This document shows, in pieces, positions 19,301-29,400 of a stretch of 64,000 nucleotides of DNA. A program made the position numbers and the translations under genes. Under the pieces are notes generated by a model. It had not been told where the DNA came from. It did no database searches and saw nothing but the letters and a program-made list of their open reading frames with translations. Each line of letters opens with the position of its first letter. The first letter of the stretch is position 1. Source of the stretch: Verrucomicrobiia bacterium (GTDB lineage Bacteria > Verrucomicrobiota > Verrucomicrobiia > Limisphaerales > Fontisphaeraceae); assembly GCA_026414565.1 (NCBI GenBank), contig JAOAIT010000055.1:62001-126000 (forward strand), written 5' to 3'.

Positions 19301-20066
19301 CAGCCGCGTGCCGGACCTGGTGGATGAACACTATTACCGCTCACTGGAGGAGATGATGGCGCATGCCCTCGATTACGACCGCTATTCCCGCACGAATCCC
19401 ACCAAAATCTATTGCGGGGAGTGGGCCACGCGGGTGGGCTCCCCCACCCCCAACATGGCGGGCGCCCTGGGGGATGCCGCCTGGATGACCGGCATGGAGC
19501 GCAACTCCGACATTGTCCTGATGCACTGCTATGCGCCGCTGTTCGTGAACGTCAGCCAGCTCACCGGCCCGGGCCGCTCCATGCAGTGGAGCTCGGATTT
19601 GATCGGTTATGACGCGCTGACCAGTTATGGTTCTCCCTCCTATTACGCGCAAAAAATGTTCAGCACCTTGCATGGGGATGAAATCCTGGCCACGGATTCC
19701 CAGCACATCCCCACCCGCACCTGGCAACCGCGGCCTCCTCGCGGGGGGGCGCCCCCGCCGGCCCAGGAGATACGTGAGGTGTTTTTCAATGCCACCCGCA
19801 ACCGCGCCACGGGCGAAATCTTTTTGAAGGTGGTCAATGTCGCCGGCCGGCCGCAGCCCATCCAAATCCAGATCAGTGGTGCACCGCGCATCCGGTCTGA
19901 AGGCGAGGCGACGGAACTGGCGGCCCAAGCCCTGACGGACACCAATTCCATCGAGCAGCCGCGCAAGATTGTGCCGCGCACCCAGAAGGTCCGGGGCTTA
20001 AGCGCCCAATTTGTGCGTGAGTTTCCGCCGTTTTCGATTACAGTGTTGAAATTGCGCAGCCGTTGA
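16323..20066 (+). CDS. Trimodular CE1 esterase - malectin-like - GH51 arabinofuranosidase fusion, exported
   Basis: 1247 residues. Order seen: signal peptide (1-21); E-set/CBM48-like domain (27-133); esterase D catalytic domain (153-397) with Ser291 in AGLSMGG and His375 in NTGHEW; malectin-like carbohydrate-binding domain (420-570, IIRIKAGQDTPF to INAIEIIPEA); Pro-Ala linker (575-610); then a GH51 unit, with an N-terminal sandwich (615-810) and TIM barrel carrying acid/base Glu950 (EIGNEDW) and nucleophile Glu1033 (YCGEWAT). One polypeptide could remove feruloyl or acetyl groups and the arabinofuranose that bears them. The downstream GH51 gene starts 2 bp after the stop, so the two are surely co-translated. 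Confidence 0.93.
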   Translation: MKTQLSTLLLSALLLGQFGQAQTNAPADDWKPSVLNQPGKQYPQVNSERRVRVRIVAPQAQNVVLDFLGGTKYPLTKGEDGAWTGMSNPMDEGFHYYQLVIDGAGVPDPGTLYFYGGSRWGSAVEVPAQDQDFYALKNVPHGQLRQVWFFSKNANATLRCFVYTPPDYDQNPTKRYPVLYLQHGGGEDETGWGSQGFTGRIMDNLIAAGKARPFIIVMANSYVPGAFGPGRGPAPGGAPPPAGGGGVPGPGGRMFNFGPFERVLVDDLIPFIDAQFRTLSDQPHRAMAGLSMGGMQTRAITLAHLDKFSHIGVFSGGSISLSNITDLAAFKQKVKLVFISYGSRENGAATAKANVAALKQAGINSVYYESPNTGHEWQSWRRSLYQMAPLLFEDLPLPPAIPIPAAAPATSAAPAPADGAKIIRIKAGQDTPFKDSAGNVWEAERGFEGGATVGRDPATAIANTKDPGLYLTEHYSMEAFSIPLPNGRYVLKLHFAETFEGITGPGQRVFSYNVHGREFKDFDIWVKAGGPNRAYVETVPVEITNGTLRITFTPKVENPEINAIEIIPEALAGDNPAAPAAAPVPAPAPAPAPAPAPVPPAGAVAPPGPMPVLQIDAGKVVGRVSPLLYGLMTEEINFSYEGGLYAELIRNRSFKAHPKDPVYWEAVGEATLALDPTQPLNEALNLSLKVDAARASAAAPAGIANGGYWGIPVRPNTTYRATFYARAESAAGPLTLALESRDGQQVFASAVVPRITGQWQKYQVLLKTKKVPVSKDNRFVIKTTQPGLIWFQHVSLFPPTYNNRPNGTRPDLMQLLADLKPKTLRFPGGNYLEGSNLAERFDWKKTIGPVEQRPGHRSPWGYWSTDGFGLLEFLEWCEDLNMEPIMGLFAGYTLDRKYIEPGPALEPYVQEALEQIEYVIGDTTTRWGAQRARDGHPKPFKLNFVEIGNEDWFDRSGSYDGRFAQFYDAIKAKYPHLKVISSIGYEHPTQIVRSRVPDLVDEHYYRSLEEMMAHALDYDRYSRTNPTKIYCGEWATRVGSPTPNMAGALGDAAWMTGMERNSDIVLMHCYAPLFVNVSQLTGPGRSMQWSSDLIGYDALTSYGSPSYYAQKMFSTLHGDEILATDSQHIPTRTWQPRPPRGGAPPPAQEIREVFFNATRNRATGEIFLKVVNVAGRPQPIQIQISGAPRIRSEGEATELAAQALTDTNSIEQPRKIVPRTQKVRGLSAQFVREFPPFSITVLKLRSR

Positions 20067-20068
20067 AA

Positions 20069-22075
20069 ATGCCCATGCGTTTCAAAGTCACCTTCTCCTG
20101 GATGGCCGGCCTGGCCGGGTTGTGCATCCTGGCCGGCCTCTTGCAGGCCCAGCCGGTGGCCTTGTCCATCAAGGCGGGCGAGGCCGGCAAGCCCATCAGC
20201 CCGGATCTTATTGGCGTCTTCTTTGAGGACTTGAATTACGCCGCCGATGGGGGCTTGTACGCCGAGCTGATCCAGAATCGCTCCTTTGAATATAGCCCCA
20301 CCGAGCAGCCGGACTGGCATCCGTTGAAGTTCTGGGAGGTGATCAAACGCGGGGGCGGGGATGGGTCGGTGACCGTGGCGGAAATGCGGCCCATTCATGA
20401 GAACAACCCTCACTATGCCCTCCTCACCGTGCGGCGGCCGGGCGAGGGGGTGGGGCTGGCCAATGACGGTTTCGACGGCATCCCTGTGCAGGCGGGCGAA
20501 GGGTACGAAGCCTCGTTCTGGACCTATCAGGCCTTCATGGGGGAAATGTGGGGACGGGGGGACAACAACCGCCCCATGCCGGTGACGTTGCGGTTGGAGA
20601 CCCGGCAGGGCGAGCTGCTGGCCGAGGCGAGTTTCCAGGTCAAAGGCCGGGAATGGCGGCGGTTGAATGCGTTGCTTAAACCCGCCCGCACGGTTCAGGA
20701 TGCCCGCCTGGTCCTGCTGGCGCATGAGGCCGGGGGCATTGCCCTGGACATGATCTCGTTGTTTCCTCAGAAAACTTTCCGCAACCGCCCCAATGGCCTG
20801 CGCGCGGATTTGGCGCAGGCGGTGGCGGATTTGCAGCCCAAGTTCATGCGTTTCCCGGGAGGGTGCCTCGTTCATGGCGGCGGCGTGCATCGGTATTATA
20901 ACTGGAAAGAAACCATCGGCCCCGTCGAGCAGCGCCGCGCCCGCCGCAATTTGTGGGGATACCATCAAACCATGGGCCTGGGCTATTTTGAGTACTTCCA
21001 ATTTTGTGAGGACATTGGCGCCAAACCCCTGCCGGTGGTCAGCGCCGGGGTGTGCTGTCAACATGCCGGCAGCTCGCCCAATCGCGGCCAGGAAGGCCTC
21101 CCGCTGGAGGAAATGCCGGCGTACATCCAGGATGTGCTGGACCTGATTGAATGGGCCAACGGCCCCGCCACCTCGAAATGGGGGGCCAAACGGGCGGCTG
21201 CCGGTCATCCCGAGCCGTTTGGTTTGAAATACCTGGGCGTGGGTAATGAAGATGCCATCACCCCCATTTTCAAGGAGCGGTTCAAAATGATTTATGAGGC
21301 GGTAAAATCCAAATATCCCGAGATGGTGGTGATTGGCACTTCCGGGCCGTTTGCGGCAGGCCGTGATTTTGACGAGGGATGGGCCTTTGCCCGGGAGTTG
21401 AAACTGCCGATGGTGGACGAGCATTATTACGTGCCGCCCCAATGGTTCTGGGACAACCTGGCCCGTTACGACCGCTATGATCGCAACGGCCCGAAGGTGT
21501 ATGTGGGGGAATATGCCGCCCACGACCGCGATCGCCGCCGCAATTCTCTGCGCTCAGCGCTGGCCGAGGCCGCCGGAATGACCGGCTTCGAGCGCAACGG
21601 GGACGTGGTGCAGTTTGCCTCCTACGCCCCCTTGTTTGCGCGCCGCGGGCATACGCAGTGGCATCCCGACATGATTTACTTCAACGGCACCCAGGTTTTT
21701 CTGACGCCCAATTATTACGTCCAGCAACTTTTCAGCCGCAACAACGGCGACCGGGCGCTCGACTTCGCTTTTCAGGGCGCGCGGCCGGCCATGATGGCAG
21801 TCTCCGCCGTCCGCGACAGCCGGACAGGCCACCTTGTGTTGAAGCTTGTCAATGGCGGGGAGTCGGCGGTGACCTTGAACATTGATTTCAACGGCCTGCC
21901 CGAGCGGGACATGGCGGCCCCCCGCTGGCTGCTCACCGGCCCCGGCCCCGATGCGTTTAATGCGGATGACCAGCCGCCGGTGCTCAAGCCGGTCTCGCAG
22001 GAAATTACGGTACGGCCGCGCTGGGAGTATCAGGCGCCGCCTTATTCTTTGACGGTGATCAGAATTCGTCCATAA
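20069..22075 (+). CDS. GH51 alpha-L-arabinofuranosidase, exported
   Basis: About 668 residues; start ATG 20069 (20075 also possible), with a signal peptide ending near LLQAQP. N-terminal sandwich, then TIM barrel with FMRFPGGC, acid/base Glu394 (VGNEDA) and nucleophile Glu481 (YVGEYAA), then a C-terminal sandwich. It is clearly related to the GH51 unit of the preceding fusion (shared AELI-x-NRSF and KTIGPVEQR segments). It should release alpha-L-arabinofuranosyl side chains from arabinoxylan or arabinan. Only two bases separate it from the upstream stop, a translational-coupling arrangement. Confidence 0.94.
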   Translation: MPMRFKVTFSWMAGLAGLCILAGLLQAQPVALSIKAGEAGKPISPDLIGVFFEDLNYAADGGLYAELIQNRSFEYSPTEQPDWHPLKFWEVIKRGGGDGSVTVAEMRPIHENNPHYALLTVRRPGEGVGLANDGFDGIPVQAGEGYEASFWTYQAFMGEMWGRGDNNRPMPVTLRLETRQGELLAEASFQVKGREWRRLNALLKPARTVQDARLVLLAHEAGGIALDMISLFPQKTFRNRPNGLRADLAQAVADLQPKFMRFPGGCLVHGGGVHRYYNWKETIGPVEQRRARRNLWGYHQTMGLGYFEYFQFCEDIGAKPLPVVSAGVCCQHAGSSPNRGQEGLPLEEMPAYIQDVLDLIEWANGPATSKWGAKRAAAGHPEPFGLKYLGVGNEDAITPIFKERFKMIYEAVKSKYPEMVVIGTSGPFAAGRDFDEGWAFARELKLPMVDEHYYVPPQWFWDNLARYDRYDRNGPKVYVGEYAAHDRDRRRNSLRSALAEAAGMTGFERNGDVVQFASYAPLFARRGHTQWHPDMIYFNGTQVFLTPNYYVQQLFSRNNGDRALDFAFQGARPAMMAVSAVRDSRTGHLVLKLVNGGESAVTLNIDFNGLPERDMAAPRWLLTGPGPDAFNADDQPPVLKPVSQEITVRPRWEYQAPPYSLTVIRIRP

Positions 22076-22097
22076 TCAGCCGATACATCCTTTGCTT

Positions 22098-23252
22098 ATG
22101 AAAAAAACAATTCCGTGGGCCGTCCTCGCCTGGGCGGTGAGCGCGAGTGTGGTTTTGGCGCAGAATCGTCCCGAACCGGCCGCTCCGGCAGCCGCGCCGC
22201 CGACGGCAGCCGCGCCCACCAAGGGGCTTAAAGACGCCTTTGCCGGCAAATTTCTTATCGGGGCCGCGAATGATCTGCGCATGATTTCCGAGGCCGAGCA
22301 GGCGCACATCAAGCTTCATTACAACGTGCTCACCCCGGAGAACTGCATGAAGCCGCAGCCCCTGCAACCCTCCGAAAACAATTTCAACTGGGCCACGGCG
22401 GATGCGCTGGTGAAATGGTGTGTGGAGAATCAGATCAAAGTCTGGGGCCATACCTTGGTATGGCATGCGCAGACCGGCCGCTGGTTTTTCGAGCCGGGCG
22501 CGGACGGCCAGCCGGTGACGCGCGAGCTGGCCATGGAGCGCCTCAAAAAGCACATCCAAACCGTGGTGGGACGATACAAGGGGCGCATCATTGGTTGGGA
22601 CGTGGTGAACGAAGCCATTAGCGATCGGGGCGATGGCGCCACCGAAAACCTGCGCTCCTCTCAATGGCTGCAAATCATTGGCCCTGATTTTCTGACCCTG
22701 GCCTTCAAGTGGGCGCACGAGGCAGACCCCAAGGCGGAGCTGTATTATAATGATTACAACATCGAACAGGGCGCTTTGCGGGGCCGTGGCAAACATGCCA
22801 GCTCCCTGCTGCTGCTCAAACGGCTCAAGGCCGAAGGCGCGCCCATCCACGGCGTCGGCATTCAAGGGCATTGGAGTTTGACCACCAACGTCGAGGAAGT
22901 GGAAAAGGCCATTCAAAATTACGCCGCTTTGGGGTTGAAAATCAGCATCAGCGAGCTGGATATCACCGCCACCGGGGACAACACCGGGGCCTTCCCCGTG
23001 CGCGGGCGCAACGAGCCAATTTCCGAGGAGGCTCTGAAGAAGCAGGCGGAAGTGTATGGGCGGTTGTTCGAGGTTTTCCTGCGCCATCAGAAGAACATCT
23101 CCCGGGTGACCTTTTGGGGGCTTAGCGATCGTCGCTCCTGGCGGAGCTGGCAACGGCCGCTTTTGTTTGACGCCCAGCTTCAACCCAAACCGGCTTTCCA
23201 TGCCGTGATGGCAGTGGCGGAGGGCAAGAAAATCAATCTGAGCCAACCCTAG
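22098..23252 (+). CDS. GH10 endo-1,4-beta-xylanase, exported
   Basis: 384 residues with leader MKKTIPWAVLAWAVSASVVLA and a short Pro-Ala segment before the catalytic domain. GH10 TIM-barrel signatures: NCMKPQPLQP, WGHTLVWHAQT, acid/base Glu172 in WDVVNEA and nucleophile Glu286 in ISELDIT, with the substrate-site Trp in FWGLSDRRSW. It cuts the xylan backbone and defines the target of the cluster. No CBM is attached. It is the last enzyme before an intrinsic terminator. Confidence 0.96.
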   Translation: MKKTIPWAVLAWAVSASVVLAQNRPEPAAPAAAPPTAAAPTKGLKDAFAGKFLIGAANDLRMISEAEQAHIKLHYNVLTPENCMKPQPLQPSENNFNWATADALVKWCVENQIKVWGHTLVWHAQTGRWFFEPGADGQPVTRELAMERLKKHIQTVVGRYKGRIIGWDVVNEAISDRGDGATENLRSSQWLQIIGPDFLTLAFKWAHEADPKAELYYNDYNIEQGALRGRGKHASSLLLLKRLKAEGAPIHGVGIQGHWSLTTNVEEVEKAIQNYAALGLKISISELDITATGDNTGAFPVRGRNEPISEEALKKQAEVYGRLFEVFLRHQKNISRVTFWGLSDRRSWRSWQRPLLFDAQLQPKPAFHAVMAVAEGKKINLSQP

Positions 23253-23331
23253 TACTTCGTGGTTTCTAAGTCATTGCTTAAGAATAACCATAAACTTTAT
23301 CGTTAACCTGCAAAAATATACCAACTCCAAT

Positions 23332-23357
23332 AAACTGCGCCGTTGGGCGCAGTTTTT
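23332..23357 (+). terminator. Intrinsic terminator closing the hemicellulase cluster
   Basis: AAACTGCGCC, loop GTTG, GGCGCAGTTT: a perfect 10-bp stem with a tetraloop, running into TTTTT then GCTTTATT. It lies 79 bp after the xylanase stop and separates the cluster from the giant-protein gene. Confidence 0.9.
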
Positions 23358-23446
23358 GCTTTATTAAAGACGGGATTTAGGTTAAGATACATAATACCCA
23401 GACCGCTTTGTAGCTCATATCATTAGTTTGACTTAATCATGTAATT

Positions 23447-26400
23447 ATGAAAGCCCGAACTTTTCTTATGCCCCAGGTGTTGGCAACCCCTGTGGCATGG
23501 TGCCTGTTTTGGCTTTTGCCTCAGGCGACCCCGTTGCAGGGCGCCTCGTACACGTGGTTTGGTGGCAATGGCAACTGGAATGTGGCCACAAACTGGATTC
23601 CGCAAGGAGTCCCAGGGCCGGGGGATTCTGTCACCATATTGTCAGGAAATGTCGCTCTGCCGGGGGGCGGCACGGAATTGCAAATTGCCAATCTCTATCA
23701 CCGCGGCGGCAGGATTTTTGGGTCAAACACGCTGGTGATTGCGTATAATTTTGACTGGACGGCGGGAGTGCTCGGCGGAGGCGGTGGCCGATTGGTGGCC
23801 ATGGGGGGCATGAACCTCGAGAACACCAATACGATCGAACTGGCAGGATGGACATTGGAAAACCGGGCCTATGGCCGTTGGCGCGGCATGGGGCCGTTGT
23901 TCATGCACTCCGGCGCAGTGCTGACCAACGGCGGTTTTTTTACGTTGGAGAGCGCCCAGCCAATCCTCAGCAGCAACCTCAATGTGCGCATCGTCAACGC
24001 GGGGTACTTTTCGTTGGATACCACCAATGGGGTGGTGGTGATGAATCCAACGCCCTTGGGCACGCCCTTGATGCAGTTTGAAAACTTGGGTTCTTTACAG
24101 ATAAGCGCCGGCGGGCTGCGTCTCGAACGGGCCACGATGACGATGGCGAATGACGCGCAACTGCTTTTCCTGGTTAACGGCACCAACGAGATCACCGATT
24201 ATGGCGTCATTGAATGCGCGCAGATGGTGACTCTGAATGGCAACCTCGGGGTCCAGTTGGATCCGACTTACCTCTGGCCACAGAATCATGAGGTGACCTT
24301 GTTGCGCGGCGCCCTTCAGGGGGAATTTCTTACTAGCACTTTTGAGCCTTCGGACCGCCAATATTATCTCTCTTACGATGGCTGGCCCTGGGTGCAGGTG
24401 AAATTGCTGGTGCAGGGACTGCCGCCGCACATCGTTCAGAATGCCGAGTCCTGGGAGGGGCCGCCGGGCAAGGAGTGCATGATTGTCTGCTTTGCTGATG
24501 GCACGCATCCGATGCAGTTCCAATGGTACAAAGAGGGGGTTCCGCTGCCCGCGGCCAACATGGATTATCTTTTGTTTGCGCAGGCAAACAATAGCCACCG
24601 GGGGAACTACTATTGCGTGGTCTCCAACCTCTACGGGGCGGTCACCAGCCAGGTGGCCACCGTTTCGGTGGTGGCCCCTCCGCGGTTGTTGTCCTTCTAC
24701 CTCGCGGGTAATACCATGTATGTGACGGCCGAGAATTCTGCAGACGGCGGTCAATTGCATTTGGAAAAAAGCACCAATCCCGATATCGGTTATTTTTCCA
24801 TGACCAATCAATTTGGCTGGCCGGCGCAGGTTTTGACCCTGTCAGATTTCGTTGTCAGCCCGGAGATGGGGCATTTTTATCGGATAGCGACGCGCGGCCC
24901 GCTGGGGACACCCATTTATGCCACCAATATCTTTGGTTATTGGGCCTATGATTTGCGGCCAGGCTACAATCTGATCGCGCAACCGTTTATTACCTCGGAC
25001 AACTCGTTGAACAGCGCCTTTGTGAGCGTGCCGAATGGTTCGCAAGTCGTTTTGATCAACAGCAACCGCCTGGAAACTTTCTCCTACGATCCCCTTTATG
25101 GGTGGTTGGATGAATCCTACATCCCTACCGGCCGCAAATTAAAACCTTGGGAGGGGTTTTATTTTTGCAATCCCTCCACTGCGACGGTCACAGTACAAAT
25201 GGTGGGCGAACTGCCGGTGGGCAATTTGACCAACGCCGTGCCGGAAGGCAAATGTGTGCTTGCACCGCTGTTTCCGCGGCGTGAGTTTCTGGGGTTTCCA
25301 GCCGTGGAGGGGGATCGGGTGTGGACGTTTGATGAAGCAACCCAGGCGTTTCTGCTTCACACTTTCACCAACAACACCTGGCTGCCGGAATATCCGTTGC
25401 TCTTTCAGCACAAGGCCTTCTGGTATGAGCCGGCCTTTCCTTCCTCCCCAAGTGGAGAAGGCTCGCCCCCTCCCCGGTTGTGGCGGGATTGGCTGATCAA
25501 TTCTGGTTATCCGGAGGATTATGGCTATTATTCCACGCCCACGGTGTACACCGGCCCGCCGCATCCCCTGGTGCCCCAATGGCAGTTGGGGGAGGGACCG
25601 GTGATCACCCAGCAGCCCGCCTCCCAAACGGTGCAGGAAGGCCAGCCGGTTCAATTGGTGGTCGTGGCCACGGGCACTGGGCCCCTGTATTTTAATTGGT
25701 ATTTCCAGGGCGCGATGATCATGAGCGGCACCAATTCGGTGCTGAACATTCCATCGGCCAATCCCGCCATTGCTGGGTCTTATTTTGTGGTGGTCAGCAA
25801 TGCCTACGGGGTGGTCACCAGCCAGGTGGCGATGGTGCAGATAGGCCCGCCCTCGTCCGTAATTTCCCAAGTGATCGTCTGGGGTAATAGCCACTATGGT
25901 CCAACCAATCTGCCACCGGGATTCACGAACCTTGTGGCCGTAGCAGCCGGTGAGGAGCACTGCCTCGGCCTGCGAGCGGATGGCACCGTCGTGGCTTGGG
26001 GGGGCAATACCTCGGGACAAACTAATGTTCCGCCGGGATTGTCGAATGTAGTGGAAATCGCGGCTGGGGGGTTTCACAGCTTGGCGCTGCGTCAAGATGG
26101 TACAGTGGTGGCGTGGGGGGAGTATAATGACGGGCAAACGGCCGTGCCACCGAGCCTAAGCAATGTCGTGGCCATTAGTGCAGGGCAGTTGCACAGCCTG
26201 GCGTTAACAGCGGATGGCCGGGTGGTGGCATGGGGGGACAACTTTGAAGGTCAGGGCAATGTGCCTGCGGGTTTGTATGACATTATCGCCATCTCAGCGG
26301 GGTGGTATTACAACATGGTTTTGCGTGCCGATGGCACCGTGGCGGTCTGGGGAAATAACTGCTGTGGGCAGACCCAGGTGCCACCCGGCTTGAGCAACGT

Positions 26401-29400
26401 GGTGGCCATTTCGGCGGGCGAAGCCCATTGTTTGGCGCTGCGGGCGGATGGCACGGTTGTCGCCTGGGGAGATAATGAGAATGGCGCCACCAACGTGCCG
26501 GCCGGCTTGAGCAACGTGGTGGCCATTTCGGCGGGATCGACTCATAGCCTGGCCTTGCAGGCTGACGGTACCGTGGTGGGTTGGGGTAAATACCGATTTA
26601 GTGAGAGTGCCACGAATATACCTCCGGGGCTAACCAATGTGGTCTCCATCGGGGCGGGCTTTTATTACAGCCTGGCCTTGGTGGGCAACTGCCCGCCACG
26701 GCTGGCCCCGCCAGTCCTTACGCATCGAGTGGTGGAAGGAAGCCCGGCGGTGTTTAATGCCGGGGCGACGGGCTGGCGGCCCTTAAGTTACCAATGGCGA
26801 TTTAATGGTTCGCCCATCGCTGGGGCAAATCAGCCGTGGCTCACCCGCCATCCTGTGACACCACTTGTGACCGGGGATTATGACGTGGTGGTGACTAATC
26901 CCTATGGGGTTGCCACCAGCCGGGTGTCCCACTTGCAAATGGTCCCGCCGCCCCTGCCGCCGCAAGTGGTGGTTTGGGGCAACGAGCCAAGAGGATTATT
27001 CTGGGTGCCCCCGGGATTGCGTGACGTCATCGCAGTGGTGGCAGGGGAAAACTATAACCTGGCTTTGCGCCGGGACGGCACGGTGGTGGCCTGGGGGGAT
27101 CGCTGGGAATCCAGCCTTCCTAATTATGTTCCCATGCTTATGCCGCCTGGTGTAACCAACGTGACAGCCATCGCCGCAGGCAACCACCATGCCCTGGCCC
27201 TGCGGGCGGACGGAAGCGTTATGGTGTGGGGATGGCAGGCCGGCTCCTATGCTCCAGTGGCCCAATCGCTGAGCAATGTAGTCTCCCTGGCCGCAGGATT
27301 TTACCACAATTTAGCCCTGACGACGGATGGCACGGTCCTAGCCTGGGGGGCCAATGCTTATAGCCTGACAAACATTCCCCCGGGGTTGAGCAATTTGTTG
27401 ATGATTGCGGCCGGAGCGTACCACAATCTGGTCTTAAAATCCGACGGCACCGTGACAGCATGGGGACTAAACGATTATGGTCAGACTAATGTTCCCGTCT
27501 GGCTTAGCAACGTGGTGGCCATCGCAGCGGGAAGGGCTCACAACCTGGCGCTCCGTGCGGACGGCACAGTAGTGGGTTGGGGGAACAATGGTTATGGCCA
27601 AACGAATGTACCCGCCGGTTTGAGCAACGTCCTGGCCATCGCTTGTGGTTTTGATCATAGCCTGGCGCTGAAAGCGGATGGAACCGTGGTGGCGTGGGGT
27701 AGAAATAGTGTGGGGCAAACCAACGTCCCCTCGGCTTTGGGCGGCATAACAGCAGTGGCGGGAGGTGGCTACCACAGCGTCTCAATGATCGGCGAAGGAC
27801 CGCCGCATTTCGCGCCGGTGATACCGCTCCGCCGTGCGCAGGTCGGCGGGCGGGTGGTGCTCCAGGTTTCCGTTAGCGGGCAATGGCCGATGACTTATCA
27901 GTGGCTGTTTAATGGCCTGCCCATACCAGGCGCCAACCGCCCGTGGCTGGTCTTGAACAACGTGCGCCCGGAAGACGCAGGGGTCTATCAGGTGATGGTG
28001 CAAAACACCTTAGGCATGGCGACCAGTCCTGCGTTGGTGCTGCAGTTGGACACGCCGCCCCCGCCGCCGCCTCCGCAGGTAGTGGCTTGGGGGGGCAACG
28101 ATTATCGGCAGCTCAACGTCCCGGGGGGATTGAGCAATGTGGTGGGCATCGCTTGCGGGGAGCACCACAGCCTGGCGTTGCGCAGGGATGGCACGGTGGT
28201 CGCCTGGGGGGACAACAGCTATTTCCAGGCGACGGTTCCCATCTGGCTGACTAATGTCATTCAAGTCGCGGCGGGCTATGCGCACAACCTGGCTTTGCTT
28301 TGTGACGGGACGGTATTCGCCTGGGGCGATAATTCCATGGCCCAGCTTCAGGTGCCGCCGGACTTGATGAATGTCGTGGCCATCGCGGCCAGTTCCGCGC
28401 ACAGCCTGGCCTTGTTGGAAGATGGGTCAGTGCTAGCATGGGGGGCAAATGATTCGGGGCAATGTAACGTCCCCTTCACTGCTACCAATGTGGTGGCCAT
28501 TTCCGCCGGGGAAGACTTCAGTTTGGCCCTGCGTGCGGATGGTACCGTGGTAGGTTGGGGGGATAATACCTATGGGCAGGCGGCGCCTCCCACCGGCTTG
28601 AGCCGCGTGGTGGCAGTGGCCGCGGGGGGGAATCATAGTTTGGCCTTGCAGGCGGACGGCAGGGTCGTCGGGTGGGGTGCCAATGACGCCGGCCAGCTCG
28701 ACATTCCTCCAGGTTTGACGAATGTGGTGGCCATCGCGGCAGGGGGGGAACACAGCGTGGCCTTGCGGGCGGATGGCACAGTGATGGCATGGGGTCAAGG
28801 TGCCCACGGTGAACTGCTGGTGCCGCCGGGCTTGACCAATGCAGTGGCGGTCGCCGCGGGTTACACACATACCTTAGCACTGAAGGGGACTGGTGCGCCC
28901 TTCCTGTTGCCGCAGGTATTGGTGCGCAGCGGAAGGGTGGGGGGCAGGGCGGTTTTCAAGGCGCAGGCAACGGGGCAGTGGCCTTTGAATTATTGTTGGT
29001 ATCAATGGTTTGGATTCCTCGTGCCAATCCCCTTTACCAATGCCTGGTTGGAGTTGGAAGATTTGCAGCCGCTGCACTCTGGCTATTATGTCGTTGAGGT
29101 CGGTAACGCCCAGGGTTCTGTTTCGTCCGAGCTCTTGTATTTGTCTGTTCAGGCAAACCAAAATGCGGCCCCGGTCATTCTGCAACATCCGGCCGACCGG
29201 GTGGTGCGGGCGGGTTCCACGGTGACGCTGAGCGTGCAGGCTGAAGCGTCACCACCGCCGGTTTATCAGTGGTTCTTCGAGTCCACGCTGATCCCCAATG
29301 CCACCAATGCCACCCTGTTGCTGGCCGATGTGCGGCCGGCCCAGGAAGGTTACTATTTTGTGCGCGTCAGCAATTCGCAGGGGAGCCAGGACAGTTTTTC

